From: Verticillium longisporum
Lineage: Eukaryota; Ascomycota; Sordariomycetes; Glomerellales; Plectosphaerellaceae
Direction of reading: 5' to 3'
Assembly (NCBI GenBank): GCA_019188255.1
Contig: JAETXT010000006.1
Location: 5,766,001-5,830,000 of the forward strand
DNA length: 64,000 bases
In this document: piece by piece, positions 1 to 12,698 of the stretch
Position numbering within the stretch: the stretch's first letter is position 1
Layout: each line of letters opens with the position of its first letter
Notes under the pieces: generated by a model
What the model saw: the letters and a program-made list of their open reading frames with translations, nothing else
Databases searched by the model: none
Told to the model about the DNA's origin: nothing
Program-made: the position numbers and the translations under genes

Positions 1-281
1 ACGCCTTACAAGCTTTGCACTTATTTACACGTGGATAACAACAAGGCAGGGGAGCTCAAAACAAGCAGGTCCAAGACCCAGGCCTCATCCAGGCAGCCCC
101 TTAACCTTCCAGAACAACGCCCACAACGAAACATGACTGACCTCGAATATAACCCCCAACGCCGAGCCAATCATTTGAGACCCATCCTTCCCCATGCGGT
201 CTGTTACGGCAACTCCGACTTCTCTCTCTCGCTTCTTGTCGTCGGAAAAGCTCTTCCTCTGAGCCACCAACGTCTTTCGGA

Positions 282-3200
282 TTACCAGAAGCTGCACCAT
301 CCTATGTAGTGCTGGCACAGGTTCTCCAGCTTGGTCGCCTCCGTGATGAGCTTGTTGACCTGCGCGACGACGTCAAGCTCTTCGTTGGGCTTGAAGTCCT
401 TACCCCTCAGCTTCTGCGAAACGCGATCCAGGACCTCAATTGCCCGCGCATTTTGTGCATCCGCGGGGTCCATGACGTTATTACCGTTGACCAGGCTCGT
501 GCTCGGCGCGATGGACGAGTTGGTGCGCGCCCTGGACCTTGCTGTAGGCGGCCCGCCTACTAGTGCGGAGGCATCGCCGCCTGCAGCCGCGAGCAGCTCC
601 GTCGGTGCCACGTCGGCATCGAGCATTGAAGGCCGACGACCGCGAGGACCTGTCTGCGACGCCGTGGGACCAGCGATGGCCTGTTCGCGTTCGGACCGGA
701 AGTTTGGTCCCGTTGGACTTGCCGCATTGGTAAGGCGCCAAGTCAGCAGGGGATCGTGGATGAACTGCAGTCATGTTAGTTGATTGATCCTCAGGGCGTT
801 TCGAGCAGCTTAGGGGCATTCGACTTACAGCTTCCAAAACGGCCATGACGCTTTCCTTATTCTCGCGCAGAACCCGCATTACATGCTCGCATGTGATCCT
901 GAAGCTGCCCTCGATGTTGCTAACCTCCATGGCATACGTCAACATGCGCGTGAGGCGGAAGGGCACGCGTTCCGGATACTTCTCGCGCTTCATGGCGACT
1001 TCGAAGCAATCACCGAAATCAATATGAATGATTTTGCCGGTGACACGGTCTAGCATCAGGTTCGAAGGGTGACGATCACCCAGACCGAGGATGTAGCCGA
1101 CCATGGACATGACGCCGAGAGAGCGCGTGTAATTGGTGCGCCGCTCGAGCCAGGCCTCAGAACTCTTACTCTTGAGCCACAGTACGCGGTACAAATCTTG
1201 GCCGGTGGTGTTATCAAGCGCGTAGCCAAAGACCTCCACCTTCTGCATGAGAGTCAAGTTGTCATAGTCGGGAGCCATCTGCAACATTATCCGATGCTCA
1301 ATGTTCAACAAGATCTTGCGGCTCTCACGATATTCCCTAATAAGAACGTGGAGCGTGTCGCTGTTGGGCACCCAGCCCAGGAGACCTGAGCTCTGCGACA
1401 GCGGAATCGCTGGATAACGCTCGATATTGAGATGGCGCTTGTAGCACTCCGAGTCGTTCGCCAGCAGCGTGTTGCAAAGGCCAAACAATTGCATGACACG
1501 TTCGTCTTGGCGAATGTCCTCGTGGCCTTTAAGAAGGAACGCGTAACGCACACCGTCGCTGCCGCCAATCGTTATCTTACGCGGGCGCTGCTTGCTGTTG
1601 ATGACCGAAAAGGTGCCCTCAAAGTCCATGATACGGACAATGGGTTTTCCGCTTCGATACGTTCCAGGTACGGCGAGGTCGAGATCCTTAGCGCCAAGCA
1701 GCTTGGGCGAGCAGTAGGGCAGTTCCAGGCTCGTGAGCTGCGGCAACTGTCGCGATATGCGACGGAAGAATTGGTAGTACAAGTACCAGGCCTGGGTGTG
1801 GTCGTAGACCTCTCGGCTCGACTCATACTGTCGGCACCATTCCCGCGCCTCCGTCAGGTCCCTACCAAACGTTTGCGCGAACGAGATCTCCCTAAGTGTC
1901 TCAGGCCCGCGCTCCAGCTGGTCGTGGAGGGGCTCAAGAGTCGAGAACATGCCCTCGATATTATGATCGCCAAAGTATAGTCGTGATGCCTCTTCCAGAC
2001 CCTCGTGCCACTGCTCATGCCACAGAACGGCAACCCTGATAAGTTCGTTACTGACGACATCTGCCTGGGAGACGAGATTGGCCGAGTGCTGACGCATACT
2101 ATCCATAATCTGCGCTGCGGACCGGGAGCGGCGGGCACTGTGCCACGACTTTGTGGCCACAGTGAGAGGGTAAATGAGGGCCTGCGGGTGGGCTCTGCCG
2201 ACATCAGCCAGAAGGCTGTGGATGGTTTGTTGCACGCGACGAGACTGTTGGTTGATGCGGGCGATGAGCTGAGGAATGACTTCAAGCCAAGTATCAACGC
2301 TAACATTGGTAAAGCCCTCAGTGACTGCAGCGTTGACGTCAGCACTTGAGCCGTGCGTGAACCATAATGTGAGGAGACGCAATGTGTCCTGCAGCGAGCT
2401 GCCAGATGACAGAGCGATAGATTTGAAGAAGCCCCGCACCGCCGGGACGACATGATCGACGATCATAGCTTGGTCTGCCCGGTTGAGCTCGCTCCTGCTG
2501 GTCAGCGCCTGCACAATTTCAAAGTTGGCCAGCGCCCATGCGTGCCACGCTTTGTACCAGCGTGGGTTATACTTGGCCGCCTGGGAGTAGGCAGTCAATA
2601 TGTCCTGGACGTTTTCGTATTGCCATGTTTCCTTGTTGAGCGCAATGAGCCACTCGCCCTGTCTGAGATAACACTTGGCGAGGAGCACCGTCTGGTCCTG
2701 GAGGGCGCGTTGGGTCTGAGGCGCCATGATGCACCCCTCCATACCCTGCGGGAAGTTGTACTCTTGGCTCATGTCTACACCTTGTTGTCCTTGAGCGGTG
2801 AGATGCGCCTTGGTGACCTCGTGTCGGTGCGCCGAATCGTTAGTAAACTTGCGCAGACAGTAGAGAGTCTTCTCCGAGATACCCGAAGTCTTATTCGCGG
2901 GTTGCTGGCCAACTTCCCATTCGAACTTGAGCATGGCATAGATGATCTGCGATGGGACGTTCCGGGGTAGGCCCACGTTGGGCTGCTGGGGCCGGTCATT
3001 CCAGTATGGGATCATGGACGTGAGCGAGGACTCGGTCCCGATGAGCTGTTTCAGCGACTTTTCGGCCAAGCCCATGCGACCCGACTTGCGACATAGGTTG
3101 GCGAACTTGATCCACATGTGCATATTCTCGGAGGGAGTGATGACAAGCTGCCTGAGACGAAGCATGCGCTGCCAAAGGTCCACGTTACGTTGACACCCTT

Positions 3201-6200
3201 TGAGGCGCTTCTCCCAAGTGCGTCGCATGGTGGCGCGCTTCTTCTCATCTGTCTGCTTGTAGAAGATAAGCTCTTCGAGTTCGGCCAGCATTTGGACGCG
3301 AACGACGACTGTGTACGCCCGGTTGTATGACTCGCTGACCAGGGCGCTGAGTTCTGTATCGAGGCCCTCACGCGTCTGCTGCACGCAGTTCAACGCTTCT
3401 CGGAACTGGTTGCGATGCAGGGCGAGAATGGCGCCAAAGAATGAGCGATCAGTCGAGAAACGCTTCATCGACTGGAGGTAGTTGTCCATGGAATCCCACT
3501 TAGACAGACCCCAGGCGGCGGCGGTGGCCAGAGGAGCAATGAGGCGCTGCACTTCCGGCGATGAGTTGGACCAAGTGTTGCCGGCAATATTCGCAAGAGC
3601 CTCCCATTCGCCCAGAGCGTGCAGGCAGCGCATCTTGCCCATGATGATATCGACAGGAACAGCCTGGTCTTCAGGGATGTCTTGCTCCCTTTTATTATAA
3701 AAGTCAAGAGCTTCCTCCCAGCGCTCCAGCTTTTCGAACCATGTCTCTCTAAGCTGGATACCTTCCTTATAGAGCTGGGCCTTGCGGAGGATGCCTATGG
3801 CAGCGTCGGACTGCTGCAGATGGTTGTTGATGCCGATGAGAGCCTCGACCGCCCCACTGCTCTGGTCCTGGAGGAATTCAAGCTCCTTGTAGTGGAGGGC
3901 CTTGGCGTAGGCATGGCAGCGACCTGCCTGGTGGCCGAGGACACGAATATCGATTGGTAGCGCCTTGTCATCGTGTTCCATAAATTCGGCGAGATTGAGC
4001 AAAAGTCCCAGCAGGTCCGGAGGCACGTTCTCCGACTTTATCGCATTCTCGATGTTCTGGATCAGCTCGTCCTGAAACTGCTCGTACAACTCAGACCAGC
4101 ACGAAACAAATGCCGAATTGAAGAGTTCTCGGGCGAGTGGCAGGTAGGAGCTGGCCAGAGCGGCGCATGCACGTAGAGCGTGGTTGGGAGATTCTGCCAG
4201 AAGGGTCGTAGAGAAGCGACGGAGCCATTCCTGCCAGTCCTCCTTGGTCGACTTTCCCTTTGTATCCCATGCCGTTTTGAGGTGAATGGCATTCATCTCA
4301 AGCTTTTTGGACCCCAGGTCGGAAAAGATTTGGTCATCGACTCGATCTACGAATCGATCGGCAGAGCCAATGTCTTGCGGCAGCACTTCGCCCTTGGCAA
4401 GCTTGCTCGTGAGTAGCTCGTAGTTGGCATGTTGGATCTGGTGCTCCGCGAGGATTTTGTTCACGTTGCCCATGAAGTGTGTGTAGTCTTTTCCTAGCTG
4501 CTGAATCAGCGCGCAGAGAGTGTCCAGAGCGGCAACACGCAAGGCCGGATCACCACTGCTGAGCACGCGGTTCAGTGGGTGAATAATCTTGGCCGCATAA
4601 TCGTTCAGGTTCACTTGATGGGATATCTTGCCAATCGTCTCAATGGCTTGTTTGCGGAGAAACGTTGGCTGGCCCTGCTTCTCGAATGTGCGAACAATAA
4701 CGGGAATAATCAGATGCATGTACTCCTCGCTGCTTGATCCGAACACAAGGAAGGCGTGAAGGACCCTTTCTGAAGGGATGCGTCGTGCCGAGGTATCCAC
4801 CTCTAGGGCTCCGAGCATCAAGGGGAGGAGACCAGCAAGATAAATCTTGAACTCGCCTTCTAGTCCACGAGAAATCGCTTCGACAAGGGACAGAATGGTA
4901 GGCTGAAGGCCGAGCTTAGGATTCCAGTACTCCTGGCAGGCTTCTACAATCTGCGGTAAGAAGTTCCTAATGTGCTGCCGCACGATGCTAACGAGCGTAG
5001 CGAGCTGGCTGAAGTAAGACTCAAGTCTCTTATTCGAGGCAGCCCTGATGACAGCGAGAAACGCCGGAATGATTCTGTCGAGAAAGCTGACACATTCAAG
5101 TCCGAGCGTCCGGAAAATGTTCATAATGGCTTCGATGACCGCAGGATGATGCGCCACGAGAGAGTTATCCTTGAGGATCTGTAGCAAAGAGTTGATCACC
5201 ACAGTGGGGAAATATTCTTTGTTGGAGGGCGTGAGACCGGACATCATGAGGGCCACGTCGCTGACCGGGGTGACTTCGGCTCGTCGCTGGACTTCAGGCC
5301 GGCGCTGTTCGACCTGTTGGTACTTGTAGGGGTCGAGGGCACCCAAGATACCCATAAGTTTGATGGTTTCCTGTCGAAGTGTACCTCGATGATCTTCAGT
5401 GCGTACTATACCCTGTAAAATTTCCAGGAGCTCAGGGTATTCAAGATATGGTTCAATGACATAGCCAGAGTTGCTGGCCATCTGACCGAGTGCGTGGAGA
5501 GCCGCTTCGCGTTTGAGGCTTGAGCTCTGGTCCTGGAGTGCCTCGATGATGAGAGGCATGAGCTTGTCTTTGTATGGGAGAATGTCTTCGCCGCCGACCG
5601 TGGCAAGTTCTCCTATGGCTCTCAGAATGGTGGCGGCCACGACTGGCGTCGGGTCCTTGGCCTTGGGGATGAGTACTGACATCATCGGGTCGACGTAAGG
5701 CTTAACAAGTCCTTGAGCGTTTTGGACAAGAAGACTCAAAAGCTTCGCGCTTTCCTCCTTGTTGCGGGCGACGTCTGAAAACTCAAGTTCCGTCAACAAT
5801 TGAATTAACGTCTTCCGAAGGGAGGGAATGACATAGGCGGGGTTGTGACGTGCCAGTCGGCCGATAATCGAGATGGCAACTTCTCGAATAGAGAAGACCT
5901 CGTCATTCAAAGCGAAGAAAAGGGTCCGGATGTTCTCTGCTTTGGCAAGATGGCGATCGAAACGCTCGTCAAGCGCAGCCAGTACGGTCCGTCTGATAGG
6001 CGGCTCGGGATCCGACACGCCAACTGTGAGAAGCCTTTCGATGACGTCGCCCACCACTTGCAAAGCGTGATAGCTCGTCTGGTTCACGATGGGATCCCTG
6101 ACATAAAGCTGGCAGCAGGTCAAGGCAGCCGCCTCGCGGATTTCACAGTCTTCGTCCTCGACGTACTTGATGGCGACGTCTCGGACAAATTCGTTCAGAA

Positions 6201-7782
6201 CGTGTCCAGTAAAGTCAAAGCTGCCGAGCGTGTTCAGGGCCAGCTTGATCTCGGCCTTGCGATGTTCATAAGCCTGAGGATCCTTAGCATCCTTAGTGAT
6301 GACCGGTGCCGATGTAATGGAGTTGGGATGCGGGGCGCCCAACGGTTTGAACGGTTCGCCACAGAGAACCATGCTCAGCATGTCCAGAAGCCGGTTCCGG
6401 ATGGTGTCTTGTGCCGGAGGAATATAGAATGCCATATCCACGAGGGCTTGTGTCAACTTTGGTGTCAAGTCGCACTGGAAAATGGGACCGAGGAGCGCTT
6501 CCATGTACTTGCTGAGTGTTTGACCGACGGCCACAGCAAGGCGGCTGATGCATTCAAACACGGCGTCTACGGAACCGCGCTTGCGAGCCTGCACACTCAG
6601 CCCTTCGCGGATAAAAATCATGAGATTGTCAAGGTAGGGAGCGATGGCGCTCTTGACAGAGTTGGCGATGTTGCCTATCGCCAGAAAAGCATGCGACCTT
6701 TCTTTGTCCTTCTTCAGCATGCCGATCAGGTAGACCATGAACTTGTGGAGGTAGCTCTGGTCAAACTCGGCGGGAGAGTAGCTGGCAAGGTCGGGGATCA
6801 AGAGGACCACCGTCTTCCGGATGGTGCCATCTTTATGCTCCTTATAGCGCAGAACAATCTCGCAAGCTTCGGGATAATGGTCTTGCATGAACATGCCGCC
6901 TTGTTCCAACAGCTCTTTCAGCATGAGGAGAGACGCGTGTATGTATTCTACAGCGCCGTTCTGGAGACCTCGGAGAAGCTCGCTGTATGCCTTTTCCATC
7001 CAGGCCTGCTTCATTTCCTGGTCGCGCTCACGGATGATGCGGAAACAGGCAGCAATCGTATCGGCAGATGTAGAGCGGATGAGTTGTCGGCTGTCGCGCA
7101 AACTGTTCCATATGAGATCAAGCACCAAGCCAACGTAGTTGTACATTAGTGTCGGAGCTTGCCTAGCGAGCTCGCGCAGGACCAAGGCGGCGCTGTATCG
7201 GCGCTCCTCTACACGCTCATTTTGTAGCCACTCGAGGGCGAATTGGGTCTCGGTCTCGACAAGCTCGCTGATGACGGAACCTCCAGGGCGACACATTTTG
7301 CCGAGAGTGACAGCAGCAGCCTGCATGGGGCTCATATCCTTGCCTCTAAGGATAGCCTTCAGGTTCTGGAGAAAACGAGCATATTTCGTCGCCTGGTCGG
7401 TTGCATCAATATCCACGATGCTGTCCAAGGCGTAGACACCGCCCAAACGTTCGGCCGAGTCGCTGCCATGAGCAATAAGCTGAGTGATTCGGGTGTTCAC
7501 CGCATGGTAAATGTTGTTGAAATGGTCCGGCTGAAGATCTGTAGGTTGACTGTTAGTAGTGTATCTAGGTGGGATCAATGACGACAGATATCACGAACCT
7601 CGGTGGCACACCAGAACCAGCTCCCGCAGTTGAAGAGCGGCGCGTTTTCTTACATCGTCACTGACCCGACTGCAGCGAGTTAGCCATAGTCAGCAAAGGT
7701 AGGCACTAGGCACATACCTCGATCGGAGGTCTCTCGTGATCGTCTCCAATCGCTCGAGAGCGATCTGTTGTTGCGTCGCCAT
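282..7782 (-). CDS. tor: TOR serine/threonine protein kinase (PIKK family)
   Basis: Catalytic subunit of the TOR complexes, which couple nutrient state to growth and autophagy. Four exons: 7782-7718, 7669-7599, 7538-829 and 764-282; the three introns (48, 60 and 64 bp) have GT..AG ends and all phases agree, giving 2,442 aa, the usual fungal TOR length. Residues about 1-1250 are HEAT-type alpha-helical repeats, then a FAT region, an FRB domain (about 1880-1976) and the kinase domain. Seen in the kinase: the lysine of [12 protein letters not shown] (about K2049), the catalytic loop GLGDRHPSN (about 2197) and HIDFGD (DFG at 2219-2221). The last exon supplies a full FATC tail ending HYIGWCSFW. 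In FRB, the serine of EEASRLYFG matches the position whose mutation gives rapamycin resistance in yeast, so rapamycin sensitivity is inferred. The start is the first ATG, in a 65-nt exon; the large exon alone would miss both ends. Confidence 0.97.
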
Positions 7783-8481
7783 ATTCCTCCGCTACTGGCG
7801 AGCCAGAGCACCAGTCTCGAGAAAGGTCACACCATCAAACGGCGACTGCCTTTGTAGAGGTACTCGTTTCAGATGCGTGATAGCGTCGCGGGGCACAATC
7901 GATGCGAGATTGGAGTGGAAGGAAGCGCGCGACAAGGCGCAGGTTGTAAGCGTCGTCGGGAATCGCGATTGCCGGTGTGTAGCGTGGGAGAATCCGCGAT
8001 GCACGCGCTGGCAGGTGTGTGCGTAAGGACTCGGATCAAACGCAACCGCTCGGGCTAACTTTCTGAAGGCGACGCTGAATGTTGTTTGGCACATCACAAG
8101 ACGAGCAGCCGAGAGTGTGCCAGCGCTGGGGCAAGAGCACAGTGTATGTCTATTGCGTACTGTATTGAAGTCGGCATCAGCATGGCAGTTCACATCCAGT
8201 GGGAGATCCTTGCGCACAGTGTGCCCGTTAGGTAGCACATAGTTAGATGTAAGGAGCCAAATGCGGAGCTTCCCCAGTAGCTCCACGGTAAAGTGGATTC
8301 GGTATCTTATCAGCTGGATCGTTAAGCGCAAACCATCATTGTTAACTCTGACCAAACTCATTTCTCATCGTTCCCCAGGCACCTAGACAAGCAATTTTCC
8401 CCTCCTCTCCGCCGACACCGAACCATCAAGATAGCGACCTGATCATCACCCGAAAAACGAATCATCTTGTCTCATTGCACA
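7783..8481. promoter_or_regulatory. Divergent intergenic region between TOR and RTF2
   Basis: 699 bp between two genes transcribed away from each other, so it must hold both promoters and 5' leaders. It has pyrimidine-rich stretches before the RTF2 start (about 8,380-8,480). I see no gene, repeat or clear TATA box. Confidence 0.5.
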
Positions 8482-9297
8482 ATGGGCAACGACGGCGGCT
8501 CTATACCGAAGCGCCGCGAACTTGTCAAGAACGCAGCCCGCGCTCTGACTGTCAGCGAGCTCAAGGCCAACGCCCACGAATCGCTCACTCATGCCTGGTC
8601 GCATGATCCATTGACGAATGATCCGCTGGACCTCGATGCCGTTGTCTCCGACTGGCGTGGGCGTCTGTACAACTACGAGTCCACCCTGCACTTCCTCCTT
8701 CCTGCCGTCGACCCCGCCGCAAACACCATTGATGAGACGCAGGCCACTGCGTTTGCCGCCACAGCCATTCACTCTCTGCGTGACATTGTCAAGCTGAAGT
8801 TTACACGGTCTGGTGACAAGGTCAAAGACGCAAGAGTATGCCCAGTATCCTTGAAGGAGCTAGGACCTGCGACCAGATCTGTCTACCTCGTGCCCTGTGG
8901 ACACGTCTTTGCAGACGTAGGCATGAAGCAGATCCGAGAGAACTCGTGTCCCGAATGCAGCGAACCTTTCACCAGCAGTAATATTATACCCATTCTTCCT
9001 GTCGATGAGGCCGAGACAGAAAGAATGGTGCGGCGCATGGAAGACCTCCGTGCCGCAGGCCTGACGCACAGTCTAAAGAAGGACAAATCTACTGGCAAGA
9101 AGAAGCGCAAGGCTGAAGACGTCAAGGACGAGGCGTCAGACAAACGTCAAGCAACCGAAGAGACGTCCAGAGTCAAGAAGAATGCACATAGTCGAACAAG
9201 CGGCATCAATAACGCATTCGCCGCAGACTTGACGGCACGAGTGTTAGCTGAGCAGGACGAGCTGAAGAAGAGGAGGAAGCTGGCGGCCAGGAGTTAG
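8482..9297 (+). CDS. rtf2: RTF2-type replication termination factor (UPF0549/C20orf43 family)
   Basis: Single exon, 271 aa. The protein opens with MGNDGGSIPKRRELVK, the almost invariant start of Rtf2 family members, which is why this ATG is chosen over one 15 bp upstream. The middle carries a C2HC2/RING-like zinc region: CPVSLKEL, then PCGHVF, then CPEC, followed by the family motif NIIPILP. The C-terminal third is lysine/arginine-rich and charged (KKKRKAED) and probably holds a nuclear localisation signal. In fission yeast Rtf2 acts at stalled replication forks and the mating-type barrier; related proteins also affect splicing of a few introns. The role here is inferred from the family. It is divergent from TOR. 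Confidence 0.95.
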   Translation: MGNDGGSIPKRRELVKNAARALTVSELKANAHESLTHAWSHDPLTNDPLDLDAVVSDWRGRLYNYESTLHFLLPAVDPAANTIDETQATAFAATAIHSLRDIVKLKFTRSGDKVKDARVCPVSLKELGPATRSVYLVPCGHVFADVGMKQIRENSCPECSEPFTSSNIIPILPVDEAETERMVRRMEDLRAAGLTHSLKKDKSTGKKKRKAEDVKDEASDKRQATEETSRVKKNAHSRTSGINNAFAADLTARVLAEQDELKKRRKLAARS

Positions 9298-9424
9298 CTC
9301 GAAGGACATGCTCTGGCAGCAATAGCTTGACTTTGCGACGTCGACACGATAACATGATACCCTTTTAGTGCCCAAACCTTGACGCAACTACATGATGATG
9401 ACTTCAATATCTGTGTCAGGCGAC

Positions 9425-11231
9425 TCAAAGCTCATCCTTGCCCTTGGGCGTCGGAGGCTCCAGAAGCTCATCACACGCCGCAGGCGTGCCGACCTCCATC
9501 TTGTACACGCACTTCTCTGCTTCAGTGACCCTCCACAGCTCCTCCGTCTCGCTGCAGGCCAGCCACACATCTGTCTTGCGCCGAGGTCCATTCCAGCAGC
9601 TTTGTCCGTCCTCGTACCGCAGTACCATGCGCATGCCCTTTCCGAGGCCCTTACCATCCCGGCGCTCCTCCTCATCGGCCATTTCGCGGTCGATACGGTT
9701 GAAGTTGCCCATGTTGGTGTTTCCATGGCCCTTCTTTGACTTCTGGCTAGTCTTGCCCATCCAGCAGAGCTCGTACTCGTACTCGCCCGCCTCTGTTGAG
9801 ACGCATTTGTCCTTGAGCACCCGGAAGATATCATCAAGACCATAGTCCTTGGCGAGTTCTTGTTGCTGGTCAACCAGCTCCTTCTCCTTCTTGGTGACGT
9901 CCTTCCCAGCGGCTTCGGATGCTTCGCGGGCAGCCTTGACAAGGTGTGATTCAGTACCAGGCTTCGCGTTGTCAACGAGGACACCATTCTCGATGAGCCA
10001 TAGTCGGGCATTGCTAAGCTGCGTGTGGATGAACTCGCGAGCGAACGCAGGAAGGTAGGCCTCGAAGTTGTAGACTGTCATATCTTAGCATACGAGTGAT
10101 TCGGGAGGGGGGAGCTGGTGGCAGACTCACGAATGTCAGTGTCAGTCGTGCTATCCTCCTCAAATTCCTTCCAATTGATGCCTGTGCTTTCCGTATCGTC
10201 GGACAGGACGTCGTCTAGCTCCTCCTGCGTGATAGCGACCTTGGCATCCGCAGCCTTGGCAGCATAGTCCTCCCATCTCTTGACAGCTGATTTGACGCCC
10301 TCATCGTTAAAGTTAGGGTTATGGTCCTCCTTAAACCTGCGGAGAATACCCTCGAGCTCTTCGACCTTGGAGCGCAGTTTCTCGCGCTCTTCAGCAATCT
10401 CCTGGAGAGTATCACGAAGTTCGTCGATGCGCTCCTTGGCGAGACCGACAAGAACCCCAAGTTTGCCGCCGATACCGCCGCCCTTGATGACCTTGCCCTT
10501 CTCTGACTGCTGAGCGTCCTCATACTTCTTCTCGAGCTCAACCTTCTTCGCAGCTAGCCCAGCAATCTCGATTTCAAGACTGGCAATCTTGGCTTCAACA
10601 CGGCGGCGCAGTTCCTTGGATTCCTTCGCCATGGTCCTCCGCTTCTTTGCAGCTTTTTCAACAGCCTTCTTGCGTTCTTCTTCGACGCGGCGGTATTCCT
10701 TGCCAATCTCGGCGCAGCGGTTCTCGCACTTCACACCGCCGGCACCGGTGAACTCCTCACTGCCGTCGCAGCACAGGTCGTAATCACAGATCCCGTCGTT
10801 GACGAACATGAATGGAACGTAAGAGCCTCTGTGGCCCTCATTGGCGCACCAGAAGCCTGGAAGGGCGTGCGCCGTGCCCGTCGTGCCAGACGCGGAGCCT
10901 GGGAGTGGTTGTTGTGGGCAGAGGGAGTCGATGCTGGCACAGGCAGCCGTGCCCGGTTCGTCAGAGCCATCAGGGCAGTCGCATGTGTTATCGTTAATCT
11001 GTTCCAGCTTCAAGCGAATGTCGGGGTGACTGATGCACGAGAAGGAATCCGTCTCGTAGAACTTGGCAACTGCATACGTTAGCCTGGATTGTCCAAGTGC
11101 AGACAGAAGCAGCCGTAAACAAGGTTCCCAAACTCACATTCAGGGCCAACGCCTCGTGGCAGAGAGGCGGCCGATGCCGTGCCTACTGACAAAAAGGTGC
11201 CCAAAAGCACCAGGCTCTTATTGTGCCGCAT
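9425..11231 (-). CDS. gtb1: Glucosidase II beta subunit (PRKCSH/GTB1-like), ER lumenal
   Basis: Regulatory, lectin-bearing subunit of glucosidase II, which trims glucose from N-glycans during ER quality control. Three exons: 11231-11138, 11069-10131 and 10074-9425, with introns of 68 and 56 bp in consistent phase; 560 aa. Residues 1 to about 21 form a signal peptide (MRHNKSLVLLGTFLSVGTAS). The second exon starts in the family motif GVGPEFAKFY and continues with two cysteine-rich LDL-receptor class A-like units (CDCPDGSDEPGTAAC and CDYDLCCDGSEEF). A long charged coiled coil follows (about residues 130-300). The last exon encodes the mannose-6-phosphate-receptor homology domain (YELCWMGKTSQKSK; NGPRRKTDVWLACSETEELW). 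The protein ends in KDEL, a direct ER-retention signal. All family landmarks are present. Confidence 0.96.
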
Positions 11232-11555
11232 TGTGGTCGTGGCGGTTATTTCCACGTTGAGAAGTGTGACAACTGTGCAAGTCCGTCCAGCGCTGCATTG
11301 ACGTATCTGAGTAGCAAGAAAGCTCCAGCTCATCCAAAACACACCAGCGGGCCCGGACAGGGGTCTGAAGGCCCCTGGAGCCGTCATCACGTGGAGATAG
11401 CCTCTGAAACTCTTATCGGTGTTCGAGCACTCGAATGACTGCCCCTCCAAATCGCGGGGCAACCTCCAATATTTTCATTGTTTGACGCCCATTTACTCAA
11501 CAAGCAATTCGCAGTGACGCCCCAAACCTAAGCCCTCCGCCCCCCCCGCTTCGAC
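11232..11555. promoter_or_regulatory. Divergent promoter region, gtb1 / GCIP-like gene
   Basis: 324 bp between two gene starts on opposite strands; it must contain both promoters. A C-rich run (about 11,538-11,550) lies just before the plus-strand start. No other feature seen. Confidence 0.45.
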
Positions 11556-12698
11556 ATGCCTTCCGATGCCGTCAATACATCAGTGGAAGGGCTGAATGTT
11601 CTTGCTGCACAGACTGTCCATCTTCTACAGCAGTTGGAGCCTGTTCTTCTTCAAATCAACAGCGGCAAAGACACACCAGAGTCGACCGTCGACCAAGCAG
11701 CATCGCAGATTGACGCTCTGGCACTGGCTCGCGACTCTGCCACGCTAATCCGTGCCCATTCGACCAAGATCTCCGTGCTGATAATCAATGAGCCTTTCAC
11801 GCCGTCGGCCATAATCAAGGTCCTTCGCGAGCTTGTCGGCAGCGCCATCCAGGGAATAGCCTCTGCTGCACAGACCTGTACAGCCGAGCGGTACACTTCC
11901 ACCGTCAGAAAGGACCTGGCTTGGAAGTCTTACACGGTGTTAAAGGAGCTGAGGGAACTAATCCAGAAGATCCCGAAAGATGGCAAGATTCTCACGGGAG
12001 ACAAGAAGACTGGGGCTGCAAGCAAGGCCGGCAAGGGCAGCATCGTAGCCACGGGAACCCTTTGGGCAGCATGCGATGAAGTCACACGCTTCTGCAACGC
12101 TGGCGTGGGCGGCTGTTTTATCAACAAGGTGGAGGAGTTCCGCGCGACGCTGAAGGATGTCATGGAAGAGCTCAAAGAATGGGGCGACGAAGTGCCCGAA
12201 GATGAGGACGACGACGAGGACGATGAAGCTGGCGATGCTGAAGATAATGACTCTGGACTTGGCTCCATGATGCCCTCAGCGCAAGAGATGGTCGACGACA
12301 TCATGGGCGCACAGCAAACAATACCTCGCGACGACCCGGATAAGATTCGAGAACGACTGGACTCATGCCTTAAGCGACTTCGTCTGACCACGCTGCTCTA
12401 CCAAGCAATTGTCAAGAGGAGGTTGAAAATTCTTCCTTCATTCCCGACTGACCCATCCCTGCATATTCCCCAGAGGTTGGATAATGTGATGGAATTGCTC
12501 AGGAAGCTGCCCAACCAGTTTGACGAACTGGCAGGTGCATTCTACGAGTTGGACCCAGATGAGATCGACAACGCAATGGATCAATGCTTTGTGGGCGTGC
12601 GCACGATTTCCGACCATATGTCGAAGCCGTGGGCTGCGGACCGGGATGAGTTCTCAGACTGGGCCGAAAAGTTCCAGGAGCAAATCAAGAAGTCTTAG
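11556..12698 (+). CDS. GCIP (cyclin-D1-binding protein 1-like) domain protein
   Basis: Single exon, 380 aa, mostly alpha-helical. The N-terminal half (EGLNVLAAQTVHLLQQLEP ... RKDLAWKSYTVLKELREL) and the later segment (GTLWAACDEVTRFCNAGVGG ... EFRATLKDVMEELKEWGDE) match the layout of the GCIP family. An acidic linker of about 20 mostly D/E residues (EDEDDDEDDEAGDAED) separates it from a C-terminal helical domain ending EFSDWAEKFQEQIKKS. In animals GCIP binds cyclin D1 and acts in cell-cycle control; in fungi the role is not established, so function is inferred only at family level. It is divergent from gtb1. Confidence 0.85.
   Translation: MPSDAVNTSVEGLNVLAAQTVHLLQQLEPVLLQINSGKDTPESTVDQAASQIDALALARDSATLIRAHSTKISVLIINEPFTPSAIIKVLRELVGSAIQGIASAAQTCTAERYTSTVRKDLAWKSYTVLKELRELIQKIPKDGKILTGDKKTGAASKAGKGSIVATGTLWAACDEVTRFCNAGVGGCFINKVEEFRATLKDVMEELKEWGDEVPEDEDDDEDDEAGDAEDNDSGLGSMMPSAQEMVDDIMGAQQTIPRDDPDKIRERLDSCLKRLRLTTLLYQAIVKRRLKILPSFPTDPSLHIPQRLDNVMELLRKLPNQFDELAGAFYELDPDEIDNAMDQCFVGVRTISDHMSKPWAADRDEFSDWAEKFQEQIKKS

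Noticed and set aside
5845..7149. 434-codon open frame antisense to the TOR gene, plus several shorter ones
   Set aside because: The minus strand encodes well conserved TOR HEAT repeats; the antisense frame has no recognisable domain and is a by-product of codon composition.
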